Position numbers and translations under genes: made by a program. 64,000 nt of DNA from Eretmocerus hayati. Lineage: Eukaryota > Arthropoda > Insecta > Hymenoptera > Aphelinidae. The stretch lies in the NCBI GenBank assembly GCA_029851415.1, contig CM056741.1, positions 65,090,282 to 65,154,281 of the forward strand, given 5' to 3'. Below, one piece after another: positions 46,601 through 54,824 of this stretch (position 1 is its first letter; each line of letters opens with the position of its first letter). The notes below the pieces were generated by a model, which did no database searches, was not told the origin of the DNA, and saw only the letters and a program-made list of their open reading frames with translations.

Positions 46601-49600
46601 CGAATTATAATATTCATAAGATGATGATTGATTGTGTACTCGGAGCTCCCATGAGTTTCTTTGATACAAACCCTTCAGGTAAGATTCTGAATGACATTGA
46701 TCTTGCATAGGTGTGACAGTACTTTGTGGAATTTCACGTTGGCGGATAGTTTTGTATAAAGGAATGGTTATGACACGAGCAGAGCGCATGTTATAAATCT
46801 TTCGCAACAAAACTACCGGCTTGCACCTCGGCCTGCAAGCAAAATCATACACTACTTTTCGTTACGAGTATCTGAAAATCATGGTCAAAGTTGCGTTACT
46901 TAGGTTAGAGTAACTATAAGAACATTTTTAGCGTGGAAAAATCACCTGAAAGTTCAAAATTTTCTAGTTTTATCAATTGACTTTGTTAGCAACAATCATG
47001 GAACAAATAGGACCATCACACTCCAAAGTGATTCTCATCACGATAAACCATTAAAGACTGAGTTTCACGAATTCACTAAAACACCAGGTGAACGTCTCCA
47101 AAACCAAATTTTTTTCCAGGAAGAATATTGAATCGTTTCTCGAAAGACACTGGGGCGGTAGATGAAAGCCTCTCAACTGCATTCATGGAGGTATCGTCAT
47201 GTATATCTGCTGTACTCGGTGTTATGATTATGGTACTCATAATCAATTGGTGGATGATATTTCCGATGTGTATTATGCTCTGCCTGCAATCTTGTATCAA
47301 CAAAATTTACCTTGCAACTGCTAGGAGTGTAAAGCGCTTGGAAGGCAATGGTGAGTACTAGAAGCTTTCTTCATTGGATAGTATCTTAATATTACAAAAT
47401 CTCGAAAATAAGTTATTCGTTAGTTCTTCTATCGTTACTTCTTTCCTATCGTTAGTTCTGCTATCGTTAGTATTTCTTGTTTTGAAATGTCTTTGTACGC
47501 ACTATAAATTATATTCCTTTGCATCACCAATGATCAATAATAACAAGGCGAATTTGAAGCAAGACGAAAGTTAGGAGAGAAAGAGTTTTTCATTTTTACT
47601 CATGTTACCGTGAGATACTGTACCCTTCTGCTGTACGTAAACAGTAACTTTGTAGAAGTACTTAGTTTACGATGAACTAATGCAGAGGCTAGATTCCACG
47701 AGGATGTAAGACCCATGATTGTGCGAATAATTATCACACGTTATTTTTTGATAACTGCGCAAGTGAAATTACAAAACCTAGGCGAAAATGGTACTTTTGC
47801 GCATTGTGTGTCACAATTAGTGTATTATGCAAATGTCAAATATCTCATTTGTAAACATATGTATCGAATATTCTGTTATATTTTCTACATGAAGAATTAC
47901 TTCTTTCAGCCAAAAGCCCCGTGCTTACTCATGCTAACTCATCAATTTCTGGTTTGCTGACCATTCGATCTTGTCGAGCTGAAAATTTGGTATGCAAGGA
48001 GTTTGATCACCTGCAAAACGTCCATACGGCCACTTATTCTCTAGTTTTATCAACTATCACAGCATACGGATTTTGGATTGAATTACTATCAATAGCTTTT
48101 GCATCTACTGTAACTTTTAGTTTCATCACAATTGACAGTCAGGGTATATCTGGAGAAAAAGTCGGACTAGCTATCACTCAAGTGTTGATGATATGTGGTG
48201 GGCTGCAACATGGTATGAAAATGGCAGCAGAAATGATATCACAGATGATTGGAGTGGAGAGATTGTTCCAGTTTACAAAGTTAGAACAAGAGGGCCCCTT
48301 TGAAACAGAACCAGGAAAAAAATTGCCAAAGACTTGGCCAGATAAAGGAGAAATCATTTTTGATCACGTATATCTGCGGTATTCTGAAGGTGCGGATCCT
48401 GTTCTGAAGAATTTGAATTTCACGGTGGATTCTGGGATTAAAGTAAGCATAAATAGCTGGATACACCCATCATCCTTTTATCAACTAAAAAATTTACATG
48501 GCTTTGCCACGTACTTTAAGAATTACGCTCATGTCCCATTAAACCTGAGAGAAAAAATTATATTTGAAGAATCCATGCAAATGATATCAGTTCTTACTGC
48601 ATGGAGAAAGAGGAAGTTAACACGTTCGCTGCAGCACGGCGGGGCCCACCGGTGGGCCCCGCGTGTTCTTCCCCCATTGCAGTACTGAGAATTTTGTCCG
48701 TATTGGAAATAAGATTGAGCGGCGCCCACCGGTGGGTCCCGCTGCACGTGGAGAAGAATCATTGATTTCAGCCTCCTCAGCGAACGTGTTGAACAATAAA
48801 CCGGTGAACTTATATGCATGAGAGTGAGTTTATGTCGTGAAAAACGTATTCATGATCAATTATACGTTCTTTATTCGATATAAACATCAATGCTGGATAA
48901 ACCCATGAAAATGCTAACGATACACAAATAGAAGAATTCTTCTCATTAACGAGGATCCAAAATTGTTCATCGGGGGAGCCAACTTTCAAATTGTCCTCAG
49001 CAAACTTCTCTTAGAAGAATTGCATCGACATTTTATAACCTTTTTTAAACTTCTCAAGTATCTGTGAATGCATTTCACTGGAAGCGGTATGAATGATCTT
49101 CATATGTCCCATGAAATTTCATCCGATGGAATTATTGTTTAGTCATCCGGCTCTTCCAAATTTATTCAGAATCGAGTGAGATCTAAATTACTTCCACGGT
49201 AACTAAACTATACTTCAAACCTGATCTTACAATCGGTTACATACAGAAATTCCTTGAATATTTTATTGCTGAAGAGCCTGTTCAATTGCTTTCATGGTGG
49301 CAATACATTCAAACGATTTGTCCAGGATGAAACCGCTATTTTTGAAAATAAATATCATGTAACTACAACGAGTATCGCTTGTCTATAAATAAAATCGTCA
49401 TTCTCGTAAACCTTTCACTGATCGTTCGTCATTAGATAGTCATGTTCTCAATCAGCCACTCTAAGCTTTGAACTTTCCAGGTGGGAATAGCTGGTCGAAC
49501 TGGTGCTGGAAAATCTTCATTGATCTCCGCTCTCTTCCACTTGGCCAAAATTGAAGGCAAACTTTATATTGATGGTGTAGATATTAACGAAATCGGACTT

Positions 49601-50849
49601 CGAGATTTACGTACAAAGCTCTCTATCATTCCACAAGAGCCTATATTATTCTCAGCCTCTCTAAGGGACAATCTTGATCCCTTCCATGAGTTTGAAGACG
49701 CTGATTTGTGGTCAGCGCTAAAAGACGTCGAGTTGAGCGATGCATTTGTATCTTTGGATCAGTCTGTCGAGCAGAGTGGCGGTAACTTCAGTGCTGGGCA
49801 ACGTCAGTTACTTTGTTTAGCCAGAGCTATTATCAAAAAGAGCAAGATTCTCGTTCTAGACGAAGCTACTGCCAACGTAGATCCTGCAACAGATGCTCTC
49901 ATTCAAAAATCTATCAGGAGCAACGTGAGTGGTCGGATCATTCATACTTAACTTGGTAACCACGGTCGATGTTTTTATACAAGCCGATGAATCTCTGCTT
50001 GAAAACGAGCAATTGTCGCCAACCCTTGAATCCTTCCGATTTCCGCTGGAATCAAAGCTAGTCTCGAATCGGTTTAGTGTTGAGTGTGGTCATATTTCAT
50101 GGAAAATTATTCATGTCAAACAACGCATGGTTAATCCGTCCAAAGCTTTGCTAAAATCTTTGGCATGAATTTTTGCAAAGATATGCTTATTTCTTTTTGG
50201 AAATATAATTTTCATTCGAAATGCACCCTCTTTGACTTCGCTGAAACGATACCGTCGAGTGGTGGGGAAGAAAACAATCATTCGTAGCTTGTGTAGAAAT
50301 CTGCACTACCGCACTTCGGTACTCGAGTCTCTTTGAACGCTGCAGTATCAACCAGTGGGAAGTCACTGCACTACTAGTGTATGAACCATTCGGCGGTGAA
50401 ATAATGATATTTAAAACCCAAATTACACGGTAGCATTAACATATTGCAGACACTCGTAAAAGAGCAATAGTGGCACATGAAATATCATCAAGTGTTCATG
50501 GATCTCATGATATATAAACTGTTATTTGATGTTTTAATTCCCCCCTATTCACCTTTTCAGTTCAAGGATTGCACAGTTCTGACAATCGCTCACAGATTAA
50601 ATACTATTATGGATAGTGACAAGGTCCTAGTCATGGACAACGGTGAAGCAGTAGAATACGATCATCCGCATGTTCTACTTTCAAGTCAAACCAGTATTTT
50701 TACGAGCATGGTAGAGCAAACTGGCCGATCCATGTCTGAGCATTTGAAAGGTGTTGCGAAGAAAGTAAGTCCTGCTTCAATCTCTGCAGAGAAATATTTT
50801 CAAACTTGTTTTCTCTTTTTTTCAGGCATATCTTCCATCTTTAGACTGA
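28615..50849 (+). CDS. ABCC4: ABC transporter subfamily C, member 4-like (MRP4 / l(2)03659 group), 17 exons
   Basis: This is an ATP-driven exporter of organic anions and conjugates in the plasma membrane. Exons: 28615-28687, 31950-32060, 32353-32487, 32566-32770, 34598-34823, 41379-41535, 42658-42907, 44274-44468, 45216-45502, 45697-45880, 45948-46288, 46335-46678, 47120-47350, 47910-48442, 49481-49924, 50561-50764, 50826-50849. All introns are GT-AG and phases agree from exon 2 on; exon 1 to 2 needs one extra base (see findings). The product is about 1,314 residues, close to vertebrate MRP4. NBD1: Walker A GPVGAGK (~445), LSGGQ (~535), Walker B IYLLDD (~555), with D in place of the catalytic E, as is usual in ABCC. 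NBD2: GRTGAGKS (~1096), FSAGQ (~1194), ILVLDE (~1214), H-loop H (~1250). The long-type N-terminal TMD0 is absent, as in MRP4. The C-terminus (YLPSLD) has no obvious PDZ ligand. Confidence 0.93.
28688..31949 (+). other. ABCC4 intron 1 (3.3 kb)
   Basis: It contains a 1.0-kb piggyBac-like MITE (29813-30816). The rest is AT-rich with no coding signal, apart from the exon edges. Confidence 0.7.
29813..30816. mobile_element. piggyBac-like MITE, copy 1, TTAA-flanked
   Basis: TTAACACGTTCGCTGCGACG at the left is mirrored by CGTCGCAGCGAACGTGTTAA at the right, with TTAA at both ends, as in piggyBac insertions. Inside are four copies of a perfect or near-perfect 22-bp palindrome built on CGGGTCCCAC and GTGGGACCCG (29831, 29874, 30592, 30649). 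The last two lie in an inverted repeat of ~36 bp per arm. No transposase is encoded. Confidence 0.8.
31950..32060 (+). CDS. ABCC4: ABCC4-like exon 2
   Basis: It encodes [15 protein letters not shown] and [16 protein letters not shown], the conserved stretch before the first transmembrane domain. The acceptor is TTCCCAG and the donor GTAATG. Two bases are carried into exon 3. Confidence 0.9.
32353..32487 (+). CDS. ABCC4: ABCC4-like exon 3
   Basis: It encodes [18 protein letters not shown] and then the first transmembrane helix ([15 protein letters not shown]). The acceptor GGGTAG has a weak pyrimidine tract, but the phase fits both neighbours. The donor is GTGAGT. An upstream in-frame ATG at 32270 belongs to the intron, not to the gene. 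Confidence 0.88.
32566..32770 (+). CDS. ABCC4: ABCC4-like exon 4
   Basis: It encodes [16 protein letters not shown], a transmembrane helix ([17 protein letters not shown]) and [20 protein letters not shown], a conserved TMD1 block. It is separated from exon 3 by a 78-base intron. The donor is GTATGC. Confidence 0.92.
32991..34310. mobile_element. Foldback element in ABCC4 intron 4
   Basis: CTGAGCAGTT and CCATTTATTTCA blocks at the left are mirrored at the right, ending AACTGCTCAA. Arms of about 450-500 bases pair through GATCGTCTGCGCATGATTT, TGGTGAGCAAATTGATTCA and the CATGCGC / GATTGGTCG blocks. There is no ORF of note beyond arm mirror images. Confidence 0.75.
34598..34823 (+). CDS. ABCC4: ABCC4-like exon 5
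   Basis: It encodes the TMD1 block with [16 protein letters not shown], then helices ([35 protein letters not shown]). The open frame runs on past the donor GTATTT at 34824, but homology ends there and the phase (one base carried) fits exon 6. Confidence 0.92.
35338..36880. repeat. Inverted-repeat element that hosts FB copy 2
   Basis: 35338-35470 (CTCTGATTAGGTCCTTCTT, AGAGGCTTAAAATC, GGACTTATC) is mirrored at 36745-36880. The loop is almost entirely occupied by the FB-like element at 35523-36306 and its right flank, so the FB inserted into this older foldback. It lies in ABCC4 intron 5. Confidence 0.7.
35523..36306. mobile_element. FB-like foldback, copy 2 (inverted relative to copy 1)
   Basis: It has the same ATATCGACGCCTCTTACGAA termini and the same ~29-bp CACGAAGA-TAACAC units in the arms. 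The arm order is the reverse of copy 1: the AAGAAAAGAGGTGTTA block is at the right here and at the left in copy 1. It is 784 bp against 977 bp, a difference in arm repeat content. Confidence 0.8.
37018..37907. mobile_element. 890-bp long hairpin element in ABCC4 intron 5
   Basis: The left end (TGAGAAAAATAAACTGCAG) is mirrored at the right (CTGCAGTTTATTTTTCTCA). The arms of ~370 bases are highly alike and leave a loop of ~140 bases. Near each end is a perfect GAAGGCCTTC palindrome. Similarity between the arms looks higher than in the older foldbacks nearby. Confidence 0.8.
38191..41030. mobile_element. 2.84-kb foldback with minisatellite loop in ABCC4 intron 5
   Basis: The termini are TACAACGTGA and TCACGTTGTA. 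The left arm (38191-39088) and right arm (40133-41030) are inverted copies of ~0.9 kb at high identity. A 162-codon ORF (38335-38823 plus; 40398-40886 minus) appears in both because they are mirror copies. The loop is a 33-bp minisatellite. The arms are GC-richer than the intron. No transposase motif is recognised. Confidence 0.85.
39242..40082. repeat. 33-bp minisatellite, about 25 units
   Basis: Units contain GGTCCTCGGCGAGTGTCGAT followed by CTGGTCCCGTACC, repeating every 33 bases with scattered substitutions. The period is a multiple of three, so several frames stay open on both strands (11-residue repeats); these are not genes. One inverted unit lies at 40094-40125 beside the right arm. 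Confidence 0.85.
41379..41535 (+). CDS. ABCC4: ABCC4-like exon 6
   Basis: It encodes the intracellular loop of TMD1 with [20 protein letters not shown] and [10 protein letters not shown], one of the most conserved ABCC blocks. The acceptor is CATTCCAG and the donor GTATTT; two bases are carried on. It follows a 6.6-kb intron. Confidence 0.93.
41627..42417. mobile_element. Foldback element in ABCC4 intron 6
   Basis: CGGTGGTCTTGAACCAAGTC at the left is mirrored by GACTTGGTTCAGGACCACCG at the right. The arms (to about 41900, and from about 42170) pair through GGTTCGGGACATCTGTGGGA, CACAACCTACTAAGAATC and the CACGTTTTTTCGA block. Two short outward direct-repeat relatives (CATTTCATCAAAAAAT-TGTA) lie near the loop. 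Confidence 0.8.
42658..42907 (+). CDS. ABCC4: ABCC4-like exon 7
   Basis: It encodes the last helices of TMD1 ([32 protein letters not shown]) and ends [10 protein letters not shown], where the linker to NBD1 begins. The acceptor is TTTTTCAG and the donor GTATGT; phase 0 at the end. Confidence 0.93.
42967..43887. mobile_element. Diverged foldback element in ABCC4 intron 7
   Basis: The left arm (GTGGTCTGCGCGG, GACCGTTT, GACGCCCGTTTT) is mirrored at 43620-43887. A second, inner inverted repeat (43375-43425 against 43530-43590) shares AATTGTCTGAACTT and GTGGTCGAAAT. ORFs of similar frame in both arms mirror each other, with many replacements. Confidence 0.65.
44274..44468 (+). CDS. ABCC4: ABCC4-like exon 8
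   Basis: It encodes EFLLLEDF, an acidic linker, and the start of NBD1 up to IVGPVGAGK. The Walker A motif is split by the intron after its lysine. Donor GTATAG; phase 0. Confidence 0.92.
44508..45062. mobile_element. Foldback/MITE in ABCC4 intron 8
   Basis: GCATGTTCAAAAAGTA at the left is mirrored by CTCTTTGAACATACTTCATG at the right. The sub-terminal parts share CTCATA-CTCCT and ACGTCTGGT-GAAAAGT-type blocks. A direct relative of the end (CTCCCTAGGGGGACGTCTAA) lies near 44785. It almost fills the intron. Confidence 0.7.
45216..45502 (+). CDS. ABCC4: ABCC4-like exon 9 (NBD1 core)
   Basis: It opens with SSFLKL (end of Walker A) and carries the Q-loop ([20 protein letters not shown]) and the ABC signature LSGGQ before ARVNLA. 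It has no ATG; the acceptor is TTTTTAG and the donor GTAACT (two bases carried). Confidence 0.95.
45697..45880 (+). CDS. ABCC4: ABCC4-like exon 10
   Basis: It encodes Walker B and the D-loop ([15 protein letters not shown]), then ILVTHQVQ with the H-loop histidine of NBD1. The acceptor is TTCACAG and the donor GTATGG. Confidence 0.95.
45948..46288 (+). CDS. ABCC4: ABCC4-like exon 11
   Basis: It is open for 113 codons with no ATG near its start. It encodes [12 protein letters not shown], a polar linker rich in E, S, T and Q, and then the first helix of TMD2 ([17 protein letters not shown]) and SGSDYWFAY. Two bases are carried into exon 12. Confidence 0.9.
46335..46678 (+). CDS. ABCC4: ABCC4-like exon 12
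   Basis: It encodes the extracellular loop of TMD2 and helices ([17 protein letters not shown]), ending [19 protein letters not shown]. The codon formed across the 46-base intron is TGC (Cys), where many relatives have Trp. Beyond the donor GTAAGA the frame stays open briefly, but homology moves to exon 13. Confidence 0.9.
47120..47350 (+). CDS. ABCC4: ABCC4-like exon 13
   Basis: It encodes [19 protein letters not shown], a transmembrane pair ([24 protein letters not shown]) and ARSVKRLEG, all typical of ABCC TMD2. The acceptor is TTTTCCAG and the donor GTGAGT. Confidence 0.93.
47910..48442 (+). CDS. ABCC4: ABCC4-like exon 14
   Basis: It encodes [20 protein letters not shown], helices of TMD2, the [14 protein letters not shown] coupling region, and the start of NBD2 ([20 protein letters not shown]). 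It ends GIK before the donor GTAAGC. Confidence 0.93.
48617..48792. mobile_element. piggyBac-like MITE, copy 2, in ABCC4 intron 14
   Basis: It starts TTAACACGTTCGCTGCAG and ends with CAGCGAACGTGTTGA, so the right TTAA has changed to TTGA. Two GGGCCCACCGGTGGGCCC-type palindromes (48642 and about 48724) replace the CGGGTCCCAC ones of copy 1. It is 176 bp long. Confidence 0.75.
49481..49924 (+). CDS. ABCC4: ABCC4-like exon 15 (NBD2 core)
   Basis: It encodes Walker A ([10 protein letters not shown]), the Q-loop ([19 protein letters not shown]), the signature (NFSAGQRQ), Walker B with the catalytic glutamate ([12 protein letters not shown]), and ends IRSN. It is 148 codons in phase 0 at both ends. 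Confidence 0.96.
50561..50764 (+). CDS. ABCC4: ABCC4-like exon 16
   Basis: It encodes [19 protein letters not shown] (H-loop), [16 protein letters not shown] and the C-terminal tail. 68 codons. The acceptor is CTTTTCAG and the donor GTAAGT. Confidence 0.94.
50826..50849 (+). CDS. ABCC4: ABCC4-like exon 17 (stop)
   Basis: Seven codons (AYLPSLD) and TGA follow a 61-base intron with acceptor TTTTTTTCAG. Reading through without splicing would give a different, longer tail, so an alternative end is possible. No AATAAA is visible in the next 150 bases. Confidence 0.75.
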   Translation, partial: AYLPSLD

Positions 50850-51820
50850 AACTTCGCTTTCTTCAAATCAATTATTGAACTGTCACTTGAGTTGAAGATG
50901 TTCACTTGAGACTCAACTATGAATTCAGGCTTTATTACATTTTTATTATAATATCATCTGATCTGTTTTTTTATCCTGATATGACAAACGTCCTCATCCT
51001 GATGATACTACTATGGACTTTGCTTCATCAGTGGTATACAGAGAGACATGGAGAGTTCCGAGAAACTTTTGATAATTGCTGTCACTCCTCGATCCCTTGA
51101 ATTGTGTGACGTCCAATTAGGTCTAAGTAGTCAAGTATTCTTCGTTCATATAGAAATCCTGACAGTAGTCACTAAGCTTGCGATCAATTGGTGTATGTGT
51201 GTAGATACTCAAGCCGATCGTGGGCGGGAAAAAATTTTTCTTCTAACCTAAAAATGCTGCATTCAAACGCGGTTTTAAGGTCCCCATGATGAAAAACATG
51301 AAAAACATAATTGCACCGTGCTTGTAGGCCCATTCCGGGCTCGAAAGACTTATTTCTCTCGCTTTGCTCGGGGCATAAACTGTGCTAACGCCCGAACTAA
51401 GCGTACGCGCCCAGGGCAATAATGTACTATGAAAATCGGAATAACTATGTGTTACATAGTTATTTCAGCTCTGACGGTTCGAGCTTACGAAGGCATCAGG
51501 TTCTGTAATTCTTCAGGCTTATTTCTAATGATATGAAGTTGTGATCTTCCTCTCACAGGAAGATGTATCTCGATGTAGTCAGCCATGAGACACATTAGAC
51601 GATCTGTCACCGAGTTTGTCACTCTACTGTGATACTTGCTCTGATGTAAATTTGTGGGAAAAATCTGGTTGACTATCAGATACAACTACTGATTTGAATA
51701 TCTCTCTCAGCAAACATGGGCATCGTGATGGGTATATGTATGGAGCCCATAAGATTGGTAATGATGGTCTTCCGACCACAAATTTACGATCAGAAAAATA
51801 ACTTTCTGATGTTTTCTCAT
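50850..51820. other. Region downstream of ABCC4, with a decayed repeat at 51248-51405
   Basis: 51248-51405 resembles 20680-20850 (CTAACCTAAAAATG start, CTTGTAGGCCCATT, TCTCGCTTTGCTCG), but the stem pairing is largely lost. No ORF with recognisable motifs is present. The 3' UTR of ABCC4 should lie in the first few hundred bases. Confidence 0.5.
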
Positions 51821-51822
51821 TC

Positions 51823-52695
51823 AGGGGAAGTCACACCCTGATTCTGAAGTCTGTCCTGAAAAATCATGGGGGACTGAATAGCAGGATTCATATGTATCTT
51901 TTTCGATCTAAAAACGATGGTGCAGTTGGTTTTTCGAAAACAAATTTCGGCGATATTTATTTCCTGGTTTGTGTCTCCTCCGTCGGATCGTCGAATCCAT
52001 GCGACAATTTGTTCGAAATCATAAAAAGTACCCCCCCAGAAAAATTTACAGACACCGATTCACCAAATGCTACGGGACTAGATACATTTCTTCGGGTCAA
52101 GAATCTGAATTTTCTCGCTAAAACGCCTCAGAACTCGAAAATTATTGATTCTCTTGAAAAATTACAAGAATACTTTTTTGTTCATATCAAAAAATTAAAT
52201 TGAGATAGTGAACAAAAAAATGAAAAATCGAACATTTTTTTTTCAAAAAAATCAGACATATAACTATATAATTTTTGGTGGTATTTTTCTCGATTCTTGT
52301 CATTTTTCGTCCACTAGTTCTATGTCATATTTGGATTTTAACGAAAAAGTATTCTCGTAATTTTTCGAAATGATCGATATTTTTTGAGTTCTGAGGCGTT
52401 TCAGCGAGAAAATTCAGATTTTTGACCCGAAAAAATGTATCTAGTCCCACAGAATTTTGCGAATCGATTTGTAAATTTTTTTTGAGGGTACTTTTATGAT
52501 TCCGAACAAAATTTCGTATGGATTCGGCGATCCGACGGAGGGGACGTAAACCAGGAAATAAATATGATTGAAAACTTTTTTTTCGGTGAGCCGACTGCAT
52601 CATCGGTTTTAGGTCGAAGAAATACATATGATTCCAGATCTTCAGCCCTCCATTATTTTTTAGGCGAGACTTCAAAATCAGGGTTCGACCTCCCC
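51823..52695. mobile_element. 870-bp foldback element
   Basis: The left (GGGGAAGTCACACCCTGATT) is mirrored at the right, ending AATCAGGGTTCGACCTCCCC. Arms of ~380 bases pair through CATATGTAT-TTTTCGA, ATTTATTTCCTGGTTT and CTCCGTCGGATCG. Mirror-image ORFs in both arms are not genes. Confidence 0.8.
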
Positions 52696-52699
52696 TTCA

Positions 52700-54335
52700 C
52701 AAATGGAGATAGAACATCTGTAGCGGCCATGCGAGCTCTTCCGATTTGAATTCCAGGTTAAGCAACGTTTTCACGATTCAGTATCAGGATCTGTGACCGT
52801 TCTGCTAAGGCTGCCACGCTTAGCCCGCGCGAAAAAGCCACAGACTCTTTAATTATGGGTATTATACGGGGCCATGAGGTGGGGATCAGAGGACATTCTT
52901 GGGTCAGAAAAACAAATTTCTTTATGTTTATTCATGAACAAATGGAAATAAACAACGGCAGCGTCAATGGTGGTACCCGAACAACATTTTTAGGGAAAAA
53001 TAATAAGTTCCTTCATGTTTTACTCATGTGAGAACGAAGAAGTCGACCTATTGTAGATTCATGTAGGTCAACGGAAAAGTTGAGGAACCGAATGCAACAG
53101 GGAAAATGAGTGTCACCCATGGTTCATTTTTACCGTTTCCAGAGAGCTACGTCCGCTATACTTTTGTTCCATCCGAAAAGGCCTCGGTATATCTCATTTA
53201 TTTCGCTAAATATTATTACTTGATTCGCAACAGTACACTTCAAAGGTGAGGACTATAATAGTCTTTGTATGGTCAAAAACACATCGAAAACTCATGGAAC
53301 TTTAGCGTTTCTTCATAGCACGTCGACTCATACAACTGTTTTATCTGAATCTTTTGACAAGCGGGACTGTAAAAAATTTTTGCGAAAAACTGGCAACCAA
53401 CACTGATTGCAGTTTTCTCTCAACCATGGGTTGGGGCCGAAAATCAACCAAGTGGTTGTCTTTCGGCAGCAACCACTGGTTCGTCTTTTTCCCACAACAA
53501 ATATGAGGATGAGAACGGAGCTCATGGGATTGGTGGATAGTGGTCCCCGGGTGATTCTTCTGGATCAAAAAGGCAAGTTTCTTCATGTTCTTTCATGAAC
53601 AGATAGACATAAACCATAGCGGCGTCCACGCGAGCCTTTTCGGAGGAACATTCAGGTGAAGCAACGTTTTCGCGATCCAGAATCCGGATTGGCGACCTCT
53701 CAGCTGGGGCCGCCACGCAGAATTCATTTAGAGAATTCTCGACTACTTTTATCATGGGTGATATTCGGGACCAACGAGATTGCTAGATGGTGGTCGCCGG
53801 ACGATACTTTTGGGTCAGAGAAACAAGTTTCTTCTACATGTTTTTTCATTGGCACATAGAAAGAAACATCAGTGGCGGGTGTGCGATCTTTTTTGGTTTG
53901 AAATCCAGGTTGAGCAACGCTTTTGCGATTCGCATTCGAATGGGTGACGACCCGACTTAGTTTGCGAAGCCTTTAGCGTGTTTGGTACCGGAATCCAGAC
54001 AAGAGCAAGATGAGCGGCCACCAATTGGGATGCTGCATTGCAAAAGCGTTGCTTGACCTGAATTTCCCTCGAAAAAAGCTCACGCAGACGCTGCTACTGT
54101 GTATTCTTATCAGATCACGAAAAAGCATGAAGAAACTTGTTTTTTTGATTCAAAAGTGTCACACGGGGGATCACTTCCTATCAATCACATGGGTCCCGTA
54201 TTCATCTTCACATTCTCTGTGGGAAAGATGTCAACCAGTGGTTGGATTTGGTATGCAACCAGTGGTTGCCGCCAAAAGACAACCATTTGGTTGAAGTTTT
54301 TCCCACAAAATTTTTACAGTGATCATCTTATGAAA
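52700..54335. repeat. Repeat cluster with an inverted-repeat core (53349-54335)
   Basis: A unit containing AGGT-AAGCAACGTTTTCGCGAT, then GTCAGA-AAACAAGTTTCTT, occurs three times in direct order (about 52755, 53653, 53908) and once inverted (about 54060). 53349-53690 is mirrored at 54000-54335, including the paired CAACCAAGTGGTTG and CAACCACTGGTT words. No ORF is supported. Confidence 0.65.
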
Positions 54336-54672
54336 GTTTTGGAAGTTTTTCAAGATTTTCAAACTTGTAGCCTTTGAATTATTGATCATCAGAATTGTGA
54401 GTTTGAAAATTTGACTTTCAGCCATGGCTGTCTCAAAAGTTTAAAAATGAATAGATTGGGGAATTCAGAAGGAGCTATTCCATACCCCATTCCTGATTTC
54501 TGTGATTTCTCATATTCCCTTTTAGGTTTGCAAGGGCTCTTTTCCAAGGGTCGACTACTTCGTCTGGTATGAGCTCAACGCAATGAGCCGATATGAGTAA
54601 TCAACGATGAAAATGACTGAATCGGGCTTCGATCGATTTAATTGGCTAATAGTCATCCGATGGCCAATCAAG

Positions 54673-54820
54673 TTACCACCTTCACTGCGATGGGGCCCAA
54701 GCGTCTGTCTCTGTGTGCGGCGGTGATCGAAATCCCATTAAATGGGCCCCACCGGTGGCGGTGGGGTCCATTGCACACAGGACCCGAACGCGATTTTCGT
54801 CGTCGCAGTGAGCGTGTTAA
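54673..54820. mobile_element. piggyBac-like MITE, copy 3, degenerate
   Basis: The right end (CGTCGCAGTGAGCGTGTTAA) and the left end (TTACCACCTTCACTGCGATG) are diverged versions of the TIR of the copies at 29.8 and 48.6 kb. The interior has the same GGGCCCCACCGGTGGCGGTGG-type palindrome. The left TTAA has decayed to TTAC. Confidence 0.65.
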
Positions 54821-54824
54821 CGAG

